Notes: generated by a model not told the origin, from the letters alone. Counted from the stretch's first letter, positions 39,801 to 53,124 are shown. The stretch is DNA of 64,000 bases from Fratercula arctica (GCA_947846985.1 CANTUZ010000002.1:53834885-53898884); one strand, 5' to 3'. Numbers and translations are program-made.

Positions 39801-40823
39801 TTATAACCTGCACACAATATAGTCCTCACTCTTTGCCAGGCTCCTAGCACAGGGATATGCTACAGCAAACTAAATGCAGAAGCACACAGACTACAAGCCA
39901 AACTGTGTGTCATCTTCTAGCATTTCCCAGTCCCAGACACATTCTGCTGGGGTAGATAAAAGTCTTTCTGTCTCATTATAAAAAGAGGAAAGGCAATTCA
40001 TAAGGGAAATGGTGTCATTTTAGAAAGCTTTTCCTAATAAGCCCAATAGTTCAGCAGATGTGCTCAAGTGGGGAAAGCTGGGAGCACAGAGATCAGGCAG
40101 CTCCGTCCGCCATCATGCAACTGTGACGCGGGTTGCTTTTATCTTTTATGTCAGGCAATCAAAAGAAAAGCCAATTTTATTTACTGAGTAAGGGGCAAAT
40201 AAACTCATGCCAATTAAAAACCAGAAATGATGTCTCTGCGGTTTAGACTGGAAGCATTTTAAAGATAAAAAAAACTTGAATAATTTACTCAGACAAGGCT
40301 TCTAGATCCTCATCTGTCTCCCTTTGCTCCCAGGGCAGGATGGGCATGTACCGAGCTTTTTGTTAACTCTCTCCATTCAAACTCTCAACCCACAAACTAC
40401 ATCATCTAAGAGGCACTAGTAAATATTTAATATCCCTGCTTTAATAGTCATTTCCAAAATGCTCCTGGGAAGACACACTTCTCTGGACCACAAGCAATAC
40501 CCTCAACTTTACCGCTGACTTTGAAAACATAAAGAGGTTACCAAAATGTTTTGAAGTCTCCAAAAGTACTTTTTCTCTAGGTGATCACAAGCCTGCCTGC
40601 CTTTCTCACTGTTGGCTGCTCGGGTCTTTTATTAGCTCAGGATCATCTTCTTCTGATCCCTGACTCAGAAAAAGTCATCATAATGTAACTCCAAGCCTGT
40701 ATATTAATTCTTAGCAAAAGCAGCTCAAAGCATGTGCTCAAAAGCTACTGAAATTGGGCCAACTGTGTGGTTTTTCTCCTCACACAGTAACTTACTATCT
40801 CCCTCTACAGCAAGCCACACTTA

Positions 40824-41255
<432 letters not shown>

Positions 41256-44200
41256 TCACAGGAACCTAAACAAAGCCACTGGCTTCCTTCTGATAATGTT
41301 GTTAGATTTCTATATACCTCCCAGTAGTAAGTGCCTCTGGCAAGTGTAGTGTTTCTTAAATCACAGTCAATTACAATACACTTGTGCCTGTCTCTGTTTA
41401 TTTTTATTCTTCCTTGCTAATGAATGGGGTTATCCTAAAAAATCTGGAGCCAAGGCAGAACTACTCTCAACATTGAAAGAGAGCTCTTGCAAAATTCTGC
41501 AAACTGAATTGGCTAGGGCAAATTTCTATCTGATTTCACAGGGGGCCCAGATATTCAGCCCTTGTCACCCATTGCACAGGTCATGGGCATACAAAGGTGT
41601 CCATGCCCCACAAGACCCCACCAGTGACCACCATATGGAAAACATCCTTGTCTTGCCTGCAAAGCTGACACTGATCGCTCATTTTGGTGAATACAACTGT
41701 TCCAATACAAGTACCTTATTTTGTGTGGGTAGAGAAAGTTAAAAAGATGGCCACAAAGAGATGTGAAATGGGTAAAACTGTTGTAAGAAGGCATTCTGAA
41801 CTGGATTCAAAGTGTTCACTCAAAAGGCGTTAATAACCAGCCTTTTGAAGTTGTCTTTGTAAGTCAGCAACACTGAAGAATGATGGTAAACATCTAACCT
41901 TCACCTAGTGGCTGGGATGTAAGTGCTCTACTACAATCTCTTTCACAGTAAGGTTTTGCATTTCTAGTACATCAAAATCAAGATTGCTTTCTGTGGGTGA
42001 AATATGTTTTATCTGTCTGTACCCATCTAAAAGCTAGGTGTTTAGCTTAAGTCAGCTGTCTGGGCCCTCTCTTTGATGAAGAGAAATAGGCAGCTCTGGG
42101 TCACAATATGGGTGTCTAATGCAGAGGGAATAAACTAGCTTCTAAATGCCTTCCTGTTTCCAGTGATACTCTAGAGGGCCCAGAGATCAGGTGGAGACTA
42201 AACTTCCTAGTTTTTACCTGGGTGATTGGAAATTAAATGAATTCCATCCTTTGAGGAGTAAATATGTATCTCTTAAGGGAAAGCAATTCTGGTATCATAT
42301 GGGATAAAAACAACACCAAGAATTACTGCTGCTTAACTTCTACCCAAAAATGGCCTTTCTTTTAATTATTTCCAATGTTTAATGAATGCTACTACTTCAC
42401 ATCACTGCAGTAACCCTGCATCTGTAGATAAATCATTTTGCTGATGTTAATTTATTCCCATAAAGTAGCTGTGTGCAGCAGTTAGTTAAGGATAAATACA
42501 GGAACCTGCTTTTAAACAGGATGATCCAGACTTTACCCTCTTCTCCCTGCCTGGCCAAGAATACCAAACAGCATCACTCCGCAGTGCAGGACTAGGGCCT
42601 CCCTCCAGCTTTCTACATTTGTTGTGTGGGCTGGCTTAGCACCACCCTTTCCTCTTGTAAATCAGTGCTTGTCACTATGTGATCCAAATCCTGCCCTATC
42701 CTCATGTAAGTAATTAACATACCAGTGACTCAGTTCAAAGCTGGAGCCCTTCCTTTAGCAACACATCCTATTGTCTCCTATGACAATTCCTACCCGTGCC
42801 ACAGAGAAACAGGGTGAGGCTCAAACACTAATTATGGCTATAGAAGGGGTCCTTTGCCATCAGTACATACTGTCCTGGCACTTATGTGGTTTATACCATG
42901 TCACCAAGAGTTTGAGGAACGATTTACCCAGCAAGGTTGTGCAGATAATTCTGCATCACTGGCCATTACAGTCTATTGCATCATCTTTTCTTATCACTAT
43001 AGATTAGCACTGATAGCACAAATACGTCCCGAGCTGACTATGCCTGAAAGCAGTTTCAAATTATCTAATAAACCCAGCATGGACGGGGCCACTGTGTCCT
43101 CCTCCAAAGGCACTTTACACCCAGCCAACTGAGAAATTGTGCAAGACTACAATGGTTAACGAGGCCAGCACAGTGGCAAGGAGGAAAGCTGCCGTTTAAG
43201 CTGCTTCATACATTATCATTGCTGGACAAATTCAAATTCCAGCTGTCTTTGCTTCTGACAACGCTGAACAAAACAAAACACAGCTTGATTTGCAGACACC
43301 AGATTAATACTGCCGTGTTGGCATTTAGAAAAACCTTGCCATTAACTTATAAACTAAGATTTCTTCAGACTTGAGAATCATATAAACTTGCTCAAAGCTT
43401 GAAGCATCAAGATCCAAATTCTCAGACAGTTTTCTCCAGAAAATAACTACAGTTTTTAAGGCGGTGTTCAGCTTCTTCCCCAAACAAGCTCCCTCAGAAG
43501 CTGCTGAATTTTTAAGGACAGCCACAAAAGACTGGCTAATGATTCTGTCAGTTTTCCTCTTACAACATTTTTTCTCAAGCTAAGACTTACTGACTTTCAG
43601 TGAAAGCACTCAAATTCATTACAAAAGGTTAACTCTAAAACTATCCTGAATATTTGTGTGTCCTTTGTGAGAGTTAATCTACTTGTTACGTGTTGCTCTG
43701 TGAACTCTAGGTATGCAGACAAGAATAACAAAATTATGACTTTTCATCTCAGCATACAAAAATGCACATTTTTAAACCTAGAGATTCCTGCTTTGATTAC
43801 TGGATTTGATTCAAGAGACTCACAGTTTAACTACCACAAAAGGATGTACTTTCCTCTAGCTGGTTATTGTTTAATTACACTATATTCTGCTGTAATTGCT
43901 CAGATGGAAGGATAATTTCTTTCTTTGATGAGCAGCCTAAAGGTTTCTGTCCATAATGGAGCTTATTCCCTTTTGGGGTAATAAGGAAGGGTATTTACTC
44001 CTACACACAATAATTTTGTCGGAGCCTGATCGCACTGTGCAGTGGGTGCTGTTTATTTGTTCACAAGCAGAAAATTCAGTTGGTCTCTGTAAACCAACAA
44101 GAGCTGTGACAGACAGGATTATGCTACGGAGCGATGTTTGAATTGGTCTCCTTGGCAGACAGAAATTGTTTGGAAGAGTTTCTTGGTGCCTATACCCCCC

Positions 44201-45649
44201 TTTCCTTCCCCCTCAAAATGGATGAGTTTCCCATTCACTTGGATAAGGATCAGAATCCAAGATATGTAAAGCCAAAGGATGCAGCATCTGTCCCATCTGG
44301 GGATGTGCAGAAAAGCAATATTCTCTGAGTTACTTTTTAGGGGTTTCCAATTTCCCCCTTTCTTTGAAGGATACTTAACCAATTTGTTACTTGATTTCTT
44401 AACTTGGCACACTATGTGTTCTACTGCACTTTAAAAAAGTCCTTCTGGATTTATGCACATCACACACTGAGTTCCCCATGCTGGGAAATCCCATCAATTG
44501 TTCTGCATGATTTTTCATGGTAAAGGCATCCTTGAGAACTGGCAGACCACTCTTCCCTAAAGATTCAGTGCCAAAGTGGTACAGAAAACCTCAGCAAAGC
44601 GGCTTCATGCAAAAGATCAGCACAGAAACAGCAACAACAAAAAAATGCTCCTGCACTAGAGGGACAGATAAGCAAGACCAGTCCTGTGCCCCTCTGCTCT
44701 CTGTCTTTTTAACCCACAGATTTTAGAAAAGGACTCAACACCATCCCAACCACACCCGTGAAGAAGTACCTGCGAGGGCAGGGTGCCAGAATTGCTGCTG
44801 CATGGCATCCAGGGTTACAGCTGGTGAGGAATTTAGCAACAAAACAGGTTTTCACTGGAAAATGCCAATTCATCAGAACTGAAATTCTTCAGGGAGACAT
44901 ATCGGATTCAATGAACTTCCAACACAGCACAGGCAAGGCTCCAAGCTGGTTTCCTGCCAGCTCGCCTGGTGGGCTGCCTGGAAGCCTGGACTCTCAGGGT
45001 ACGCAACTCCAGGACAGCCCTGCCATGCAGACTGCCCTGTAGCCAGGGACCACAAGGCTTCCTGAAGCTTTGGGCTCCCCTGTTTTATCCAGGGCTCAGC
45101 TCTCACCTCTGCAAAAGGAAAACCAAAAGCCGTGGGAATGCTGACTGAGCTGTACGCACCAGACCCTGCACTTCCCAGCCCAATTTTACTTTGAATTGTG
45201 CTTCTAGTGCAGTGGTTCAGCTTATTTTTCATTACTTCCTCCCTCCCCCTCTTTTTTCACCCTACACTGGGAAAGCATACATTTTTTTAAAAAATCCATG
45301 TTTCATTCTGAAACAGAGAAAATTGTTTAATTTTCTCCTCCAGCACTGAGAACTTCCTGTGGAACAAAAATTTTATCTTTAAACCAGTTCTACTCAGCAC
45401 ATTCCTCCTCTCTACAGCCTCTCTGCTGCTTGTCCTCTCTCCGCAAAATGGAGCCATGCCGTTCTGCTGCTTTCCAGGCCTTAACGTGCTAAGGAAAGCA
45501 GGACTTGGCCCGTCGTGCTGCATTCAGCAAGAGAAACCTGATCCTGGTTCGTTAAGGGGAGGAATTATTTAGGCTATAATTTGCAGTGATTACACACTGT
45601 TTGGTATGTTGTCATATGCCATGTTTGCACTCCCTCTGCCAACACATGG

Positions 45650-45870
45650 ACAAGGATGTGTGTAGTCATTTATTAGGCTTGCACCAGAGACAAATGGAAT
45701 AGCAGCAGGATTAGTTGTCATTCATCTTCGATTGAAAACCTTTCCTTTGCCTGTGGTTGGCTAATGAAATCCACATCGCCAGAATTCATAGCGTTCAGCT
45801 GGCTGCAAAGAGAAACCCTCAAGATGCTTTTAATTAGAAGTTGTGAATAATGGTCAACTTGTGTGCATTT
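45650..45870. promoter_or_regulatory. Candidate enhancer in vWD intron
   Basis: TGTGGTT (RUNX-like) at 45752, CTAATGA at 45761 and TAATTA at 45831, in a complex, non-repetitive stretch without coding signal. Confidence 0.35.
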
Positions 45871-46510
45871 TACAGACAGCCACAAAAATCTGTATTGCCA
45901 CTTTGAGGAATGAACCCAGAGCTGGGATCCACATTATGCAGACTTACATTTCCAGGGGCTATACGAACAGGTGTCTAAATTCTCAGCTCAACAGTGGCTG
46001 CTAGTGTCCCCCTTGAAAAAAAATGGTGCTAGATAATGAGTATGACTATGCGTCACGCCTGTGACCATATCACTCCATAAGAAAGATTGGTTTCACTGCT
46101 TTCACATGGTATTTAATTGAATTAACAGTAAACAGTATTCTCACTGAAACAGTACTTCACTGTGTAAGTGAAATCTCTCAGGACAACAGTAGTACCTAGC
46201 ACATGCTAATGAGAAAGTTTTAAACTTCCCGTCGATCTTTACCTATGCGAGGATACTATAGTTTCAGAACAGTTTATCAAAACAATTGCAAGTCCTCTCG
46301 TTTAGCATTTTGACAATTAATGTATTTTCTAGGACTCTGGAGACCTGACAGTCTGCTATCTCCCTTCCCTGTTTCTACAAATGAGGTACCAAATTCTTTG
46401 AAGTTTCTGATTTCCTTTGGCTTTTGGTGCTGTGGACTCTTCCTTGCAGACAAACTTACTCGAGCACAAAGCAAGCCCAACAAGATGGCACTGAACAGCA
46501 AATTAGGCCT

Positions 46511-46558
46511 TGGTTTTAAAACCAGGACCTCCATTTCACTGGGTAGCCCCAGTGAAAT
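46511..46558. repeat. Two adjacent foldbacks
   Basis: A perfect 14-bp palindrome TGGTTTTAAAACCA (46511-46524) is followed by an 11-bp perfect inverted repeat, ATTTCACTGGG (46533-46543) and CCCAGTGAAAT (46548-46558), with a TAGC loop. Confidence 0.85.
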
Positions 46559-47006
46559 ATTTCCATAATTTGACAACTTAAACTCACTCCAGCCATTAGT
46601 AACTATGATTTTATATAATTGCTGACTTAGACTGTAAGACATGTTGCTGCAACTGGGAAAAAAAAAATGAATGTTATATTTAAGAACTGATCTGCTCTCT
46701 GCTCTTAACTGTAAATATCAAACAATGACGCTGCATAAGCCACTCAAGTTACTGGAAATGAAAATCATGGCACATTCATCTATGAAGGCAGTAAATTGTC
46801 AGCTGCAGAATGAAGCAGAGCTCAGTAAATGTTCTGTGAAGACTTCAAACTCATAGCGGGGATCTCGGTCTGCTTGTGGGCTGCATAGATTTTGAAAGCA
46901 CTTTGGGTTCCTCAGATCTCTGAAGAGTTATAACCACATTTATTACCACTATCATGCTTTTCTACTAACTGCTGTTTATGTTGCACTTGAGCTCTTCAGG
47001 GAGAAG

Positions 47007-47016
47007 ACACACACAC
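47007..47016 (-). promoter_or_regulatory. UG repeat after vWD donor
   Basis: (GU)5 on the transcript, beginning about 17 nt after the GTAGGG donor at 47033. It faces a similar tract at the other end of the same intron. A function is inferred, not shown. Confidence 0.45.
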
Positions 47017-47033
47017 ATAGACACTTGCCCTAC

Positions 47034-47363
47034 CTGCTTTGGTTGTCACTTTCAGCAAATAACCATCCAAATCGATCTGAAATTGTGGTGTCTCGCAAGG
47101 TAGTGAGATGCGGCTCCCATTCCACTTCACTGTGAGGTGCTGCTGGAGGCTGATAGTGCTTCTGCCCAACACAAGGTCCACTGACTTTGTCCAGGAGAAA
47201 GAACGGGTCCGACGGGCATCGTTTTTTACCAGCACCTGGAAGGGCGAGGCAGAGGAGGAGCAGTCTTTCGTCAAAACGTACTGACATGTTCCCTGAAAGT
47301 TAAATGTCCGTCCATCAAAAGTGTTGTAGTGAGGGTCTCCAAATACAGTGCAAACTCCAGGCT
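47034..47363 (-). CDS. BMPER: BMPER exon: vWD domain first half with GDPH site
   Basis: This 330-nt exon enters with two bases that complete Lys and reads [20 protein letters not shown] up to LKVTTKA, leaving in phase 1 (GCAG then GTAGGG). It is the N-terminal half of the von Willebrand factor D domain. GDPH lies at 47340-47329. In CV-2/BMPER this Asp-Pro bond is cleaved by acid-dependent autoproteolysis, leaving two disulfide-linked halves and changing matrix binding and pro- versus anti-BMP behaviour. WNGSR contains a second N-glycosylation sequon. The FDG-x-TFNFQG-x-CQYVL stretch is classic vWD. The segment around [12 protein letters not shown] is the less conserved part of the domain. A (GT)5 tract sits just downstream of the donor on the transcript. 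Confidence 0.97.
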
Positions 47364-48955
47364 CTGCAGGTGAGTGAGAAACAAAAGCGCCATATCAGGA
47401 TCAATCAATGTTTGAAAAAAACAGTTGACAAGAACTTAGAGGACACCACTCTCACCTAATCTATCTGCCCTACAGGGCAAATTTGGCTGATCCCACTAGG
47501 AATATATATTTTTCAGAAACAGAAGCTTCATGGCTTTTGTAGAAGTCTTTCCCAAAGCAGGTGGGAACCAACCAAGGCCAATCGATCCTTGGGGCAGCAT
47601 AGGAAGGCTAACCTGTAGCTAGGAACCAAAGACACATCTCCCAACGTATGTGTTTGTCCATTAAACATAATGTGCCACCTAAACAGTTTACAATGCCCGT
47701 GAAATTGTTCAAATTATTTAATTTCCAGAAAACACAAGGCCCAATCATGATATCAGAGCAGTCAGAGCCCTGGGCTTGCAGAGCCCACAGGTCTCTGGAG
47801 ATGTGTGATGGCAGCCTTCCCACCTAGCTTCAGCTTTCCAAAGATGAAATGCCTAGTCTAAGCAATTCATCCAGTCTCCCTCTCGCTGTCAGAGAGAAAC
47901 AGACATGACTAGAAAGTCTTTCATCTCATCAGTTTTAGACATCTCTTTTAATACATAGAGAATTACTCTCTGGAGGCACCTGTCTCTCTGTTGCCAGCTT
48001 TGGGAGCGCAAAAAAGTACTAAGGCTACAGACATTCCTCTCAGACAGTTAAATTCCCCTGGGATGAACTCCCACCCTTAAGTTGTGTTGTGGAAGTGAAG
48101 CCTAATGCACTAACAGAAGCAGAATTCAAAACGTCACATGTATATTTTTGAGACTAATTTTCATGTCCCCAGTTAGGCAGGGGTGATCCCCTGAAATTAA
48201 AAGCCATCAGACCACTTCAGCAGGATCTGATTCTGTCCATATTTTACACAGACACACTTATAAATGTTGTACGTTTATAAACTAGATATATCTATGTTTT
48301 TTTCCCAAATTATCTGTAGAAACGGCATCTTTATTTAGTGTTACAAACGATCATATATCTTGTCTATACAGAACTGACTTGTAGCAGTTATTGTTATCAC
48401 GCTAGCAACTAAAAGCCCGTAGTACTTGAACAGCATGATGCAATGACTACCTAAGGGCATCGTATCTCTACCAATCATTTGCATCACTACAAATGGAGGG
48501 AGAGTTCTTATTGATGTTTGCAGCCATACGCTGGTCAGAGAAGTCGCAGCTCATAGGCAGAACATTTCCACGCTCGTGTCAATGATGCTGAGTTACCCTG
48601 CAGTTACCCAGCAATTGATTGAATTGCCTTGCAATCAAAGAGAGCAGCAAATTTATTTGCATTGCAGCCTTCTGGTATAACAATAGATCCTAACCACAAC
48701 TCATTGCTGCTGTTCCTGGAAGAAAGAGTCTGGAGGCAGAGAAACGCACACTGCGACTGCCAGCTGGGTACCCGTGGGCTGAGGCCGCTTTTGAAAGATG
48801 ACGCCTGGTTTAGTTGGAGGGCTTGGTGGAGTAACAAAATTTGACTCAGGAATCAGAGAGCTGTGAACAGCATCAATCAAAGAAAAAAAAAAACACCCCA
48901 ACAAAAACCCACCAACAAAGGAGGGGAGAGTAACAGGGAATACAATTTATTCACT

Positions 48956-48979
48956 AAAAAAAAAAAAAAAAAAAAAAAA
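48956..48979. repeat. A24 homopolymer
   Basis: Twenty-four uninterrupted A, preceded about 70 bp earlier by a smaller A-rich, CCCCAAC-rich stretch. I recognise no retrotransposed sequence in front of it. Confidence 0.9.
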
Positions 48980-49219
48980 TTATCCAACTAACAATGTCCC
49001 GCCTGAAAAAGCAGCTAAAAAAGGCAAATTCAAACCCACAAAAAAGAAACGAGATATGGATGTCATGGAGAAGAGGCAGGGAATTCCTTCAGTGGAGTGC
49101 AATGAAGCTCTGACTATGCAACATACCTTTCCCAGCAGGGTTTTTCAGCCTGGGCATAGTCCTATGCTAAAGCAGCTATAACCTTTCTGGCATTTTTCTA
49201 GCTGTAGTTAAAAAGCACA

Positions 49220-49452
49220 GAAAATGGGGCTGAAGGGGACCCCAGGAGACATTACCTTTTCCTTCTCCAGCTGTAATGCAGAACCACCTGTGCCTATGTT
49301 ATTCCTGACAGACGTTTTTCTAACCTGCTCTTAAAGAGCAGTGGTAACAGCAACTCCACGGCTGCCTCTGGCAACCTTTTGCAGCGCTCGTCTGTCCTCA
49401 CCGTGAGTAAAGTCTTCCTAAAGTCTAACCTCAGTCTCCCTCACCGCATGGC
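49220..49452 (-). repeat. Old CR1 LINE fragment
   Basis: The fragment retains CR1 landmarks in order: GAAGGGGACCCCAGGAGACA, then CCTGACAGACGTTTTTCTAA, CCTGCTCTTAAAGAGCAGTG, CTCCACGGCTGCCTCTGGCA and a final TCTTCCTAAAGTCTAACCTC. Heavy divergence indicates an ancient amniote CR1 copy in minus orientation. Confidence 0.75.
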
Positions 49453-50804
49453 GCGGTGCCATCACAGAGCTGGTACCTGGGACATTTGTACTTTACCCCT
49501 AACTTGAGACGTGCATGCTGCTTTAGCTAAGCCCGTAACTAGTCTTGGCATCATTATTATGCCTCTTTACTACGTCTGGCAACTAGGGACCAAAAGTTTA
49601 AATTTCTCAATTGACAGCTCCATTAGAAGTCAAAATGAAGCACATTTGACCAAAATCTCTGCAAATCAGGCCCAAAGGACTTTAAGCAGAGCCTGAAAAC
49701 CAAGACGCTTAGATAAGAGAATGCTTTTAAAAATGTGCACTTCTGTGAGTCTCATTTTCCTCATTAATACCAATGAGGATATCAAGAAATGTTTTCCAAA
49801 GTCCATAAAGAGATTAATTGATTTGCAATAAATTGGCAGGAACCATATAGTTTTTAATCACCAACATAATTTTTACCAATGGGAAAAAAAATCCATAAAT
49901 TTTAGATGGAGATCAGCTGACTTTACTGTTACTAAATCATACCAACTTGTTTCTGAATTCCTTATGTACTCGTGTAATTATCTGCAAGATGAATATTAAG
50001 ATACATTTTATTACCCGCTCAGATTCTGTTTCATTCTCTCAGGCTTTAATTTTTCTTTAAACGTACTGACAACTTTTATGACAACAAGGAAACTATCAAC
50101 AAAATATCACCCCAAATATCAGTGAAGATTTCAGAGGAGAACTGGTTTTTGTCTGCATTTCTAGAGGCTAAGAACGTGGAGATGTTATACATGTTATTAC
50201 CTAAGAGGGGGAAGCTGGTTCTTCACCTAAGCAAGTGGCTAAGAGGCAAGACATGAGAGGAACAAACGTAATTTAGAGATGTGCAAGTAAAATTGATAGT
50301 ACCAATGGGATCCAAGGGAAATATTTTTTTTAATTTCTAACGTGTTATGCACAGTAATGTTGTTTTATGTTATGTTACATTGTGTCACGTCATATGTCAA
50401 CTTGATGCAGTGCAGTTAAAATAAAAAAGAATGTATTTTGGACTGGATAGCTGAATGTCTGATCCAAATTTCACTGTTTTCTTTAATAACCAAGGAAATG
50501 GGGGAGGGAAAAATCTACCTAAAACCAGCCTGAATAATTGATTCTCTGATATCACTGTGTAAAACATTCTTGAAAGGTTTGCTAAAATTGTGGCTTTTAA
50601 AAAAAAAATCTACACCCTGCAAGGGTGTGTGTGATAACTCAGGCACTGCCAGCAAGAAGAACTGATTGGCCTAGAAATAAACTTTAAATACTGGGTGTAA
50701 CAAGACTGCAACGTGAAAAGAGTTCCTGCCATTTTTAGGTTTGGGGTTGTTTATTTCCTTTTGGGAGAGTTTCAGTCACATCGTGTTTTACAGTTTGCCT
50801 CCTC

Positions 50805-50838
50805 TTTTTTTTTTTTTTTTTTTTTCTTCTTTTTTTTC
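50805..50838. repeat. T21 homopolymer with T-rich tail
   Basis: Twenty-one T (50805-50825) then CTTCT and a further T8 run ending near 50838. On the minus strand it is A-rich. No element was recognised next to it. Confidence 0.9.
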
Positions 50839-51154
50839 CCCTTCTGAAACAAACGAGTCTTTCTGCTTGGCTGTTTTTGAAACCTATTGGAACCACCAGT
50901 TCTCTAGTTAGGATCATGTGTGACTTGCTCCTCTGTTAGGACATAGCAGACGGAGAGGTGCTGCTGCATCACCAAAGCTACGTTCCCCAAGACTGGAGTA
51001 TGAATTTTGATAGTTTGTGCTAACGAGGCATAGGGTCATGGGTAAAGATCCTTCCCTTTTTTTCCTACAGTAAATTGTTCCCAGCTTACTGTGGATACTC
51101 CTTGTCTCTATCAGATGTCTGGGGCATGGTTAGAAAAGGGCAATTATATAGAAT

Positions 51155-51330
51155 ACTTCCCTCTAAGACTCCACCAGCCTCCCACCTATTTTCAGCTTAG
51201 GGACTTTCTGAGCTAGACATGGTTTCTCTTTATTTAGTAACCTTTAATAGACTTCTTTTCTGTGAATTTTTCCAGTCTCCCCTTGAACTCAAAAATGTTT
51301 TTAGCACCCAGCACATCCTTAGCCAAAGTG
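51155..51330 (-). repeat. Old CR1 LINE fragment (different subfamily)
   Basis: The order of phrases resembles the antisense of an old CR1 subfamily: CTCCACCAGCCTCCCACC, GGGACTTTCTGAGCTAGA, TTTAATAGACTTCTTTTCTG, GAATTTTTCCAGTCTCCCCT, TTTAGCACCCAGCACATCCT. It may extend left to about 51085. Strongly decayed. Confidence 0.6.
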
Positions 51331-51501
51331 CATGCAGAACCACCGCTTCTTGCTTGTTTTGAACCTGGCATTCATGATTTTTGATGTCTTCTTTTGCTCA
51401 TTTACACATGCACATGAAGGCAAATATACCCATTCCCTTTCTGTCCTTGAAAAACACAGGCTTTTCAAAGGAGGGCCCCAGAGCTACGTTCAGGAGGCTG
51501 T

Positions 51502-51587
51502 GATTTTCAAAGTGCCTTAGGCACTCAACTCTGATTAAACATTATTGGGAGCTGGCCGCAAACACTTAGAAACCTCTTTTGGAAATC
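51502..51587. repeat. Ancient foldback repeat relic
   Basis: It begins GATTTTCAAAGTGCCTTAGG and ends CTCTTTTGGAAATC, so the ends are imperfect inverted copies of each other. GATTTTCAAA-GTGCCTTAGG-CACT and GGGAGCT are phrases common in a decayed sauropsid repeat whose two halves are mutually complementary. Confidence 0.4.
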
Positions 51588-52148
51588 CTGCATTTAGGCT
51601 CCCAATTCAGTATTCAAAACTCTGGCTTTTGTAAAGCTTCTGGGAGCTCAGCAGTTTTCACATTTGTTTTTTAAGCCACTAAATATGGACTTCACGCTTT
51701 TACATTTGACAATCTTAAACTACATGTGTGATTCATGCAGTTTTGTCAGTTCCCACCTAAGGCTCTACAGCTTACTTGCAAACTAATAATAATAGTATTT
51801 AGGTGCTAAAGTGAATACTATAGAACTCTTGGCATACTTTCCTTGCATTTACAAATCATGCACCCAATTTAAATGAAATACTGACTTTCATTAGAAAAGG
51901 TAACAAGGAAGGTAACAGTGGGCAAGAAGCACCATTTTTGAAAACACACGTATCTGTACAAAAAAGGAAGCTGAAAAAGCAACAGCAAGAAAAACAACAT
52001 TTTAGCATTCCCTGAGTTTTAATGTACTCTCATAAGGAAAAAGAAAAAAAAAAGTTGATGAAGTTCTGACCTGTTTTGGTCAACATGGAGCGATAAAAGT
52101 CTGAAACACAACTCATTTCTAGTAAGTACTATGCTGAGTAAAGGTAAG

Positions 52149-52172
52149 AACCACTTATTGAAATAAGTGGTT
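52149..52172. repeat. Perfect 11-bp inverted repeat with NKX2/RUNX-like arms
   Basis: AACCACTTATT (52149-52159), GA spacer, AATAAGTGGTT (52162-52172). Each arm holds CCACTTA, an NKX2-like core, and AACCAC, a RUNX-like core, in opposite directions. Confidence 0.85.
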
Positions 52173-53124
52173 GTCAAAAAGTACCTTTCTGCCTTCCACA
52201 CAATGCCCCCTTCCCCAGACAGCATTTAGCCTTTCTCGAAAGGTGAGATATACATACTGCTTGGTGGAGGCCAGACAGACAGTCAGCACACACATCCTGA
52301 CCAGCCGCAGAGCATGAGCATATTGGCTGCGCAATTAGCGCACTTGTAGCTCCAAAGCAGCCACAGGATATATTGTCTCTAGCTGGGTTTATTATTTGTT
52401 GGGATATAAAGGAAATGGGACACAAATCCATAGGAAACCAGGCTCTGTTAGCTCTGGTGCTCACGGAATAGCTTGTTTTATTTTTTCAGGAGATCAGAGC
52501 AGTCAATTGAAGTCCAAGATGTCCAGATGTCTGGTCACACTCTTCTGGGCTTGTAGCTAGTTAAGAGTGGCCAAGAAAAATATACTTTAAATTATAACTA
52601 AAATTGGTTTGGACACTTTCTAAGTAAGGAGAGGGAGGAAAAAATATAAGTTTACCCGTTAAGGGTGTTCTGGTTGCACATCTATAATTCAAAAAGATCT
52701 CAGCTTTTTAAAAATAAAATGAAACTTTGAATGCAATTAGCCCATATGCTGAATTAAGCCCTAAATCAAACAGAACACATTATTAACTTTTGACAACTAG
52801 CTACAGAACACGCATAATAGAATTTCATTAGCTTTTCTGTAAAAAATGCATAGCCATAGAGTACTTTCCTCATGACTGCTGCATAGTGCAGCTTGATATA
52901 ATACACATTACAAGGTGTGGTGTCAAAAACTCCACAGGAGTCTTTATGGTCTATTGCATAAATAAAATAGCTACTCCAATTTGTCCAAATACATATTTAT
53001 ACAGTAGACCATCATAACTGAAATGGCTGAGGAGGTAAATCATGAACAGCATTCCAGTATGAATAAACAGTTGCAGTCTTTTTGTTTGATGTATTTCTCC
53101 ATGGCAAGAAAATAAGACAAGAAA

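Noticed and set aside
46277..46642. 121-codon minus-strand open frame with an inner Met followed by a hydrophobic, signal-peptide-like stretch
   Set aside because: It lies inside the vWD intron, overlaps two foldbacks, matches no family I know and has no evident splice signals linking it to BMPER. Hydrophobic runs are common in random frames.
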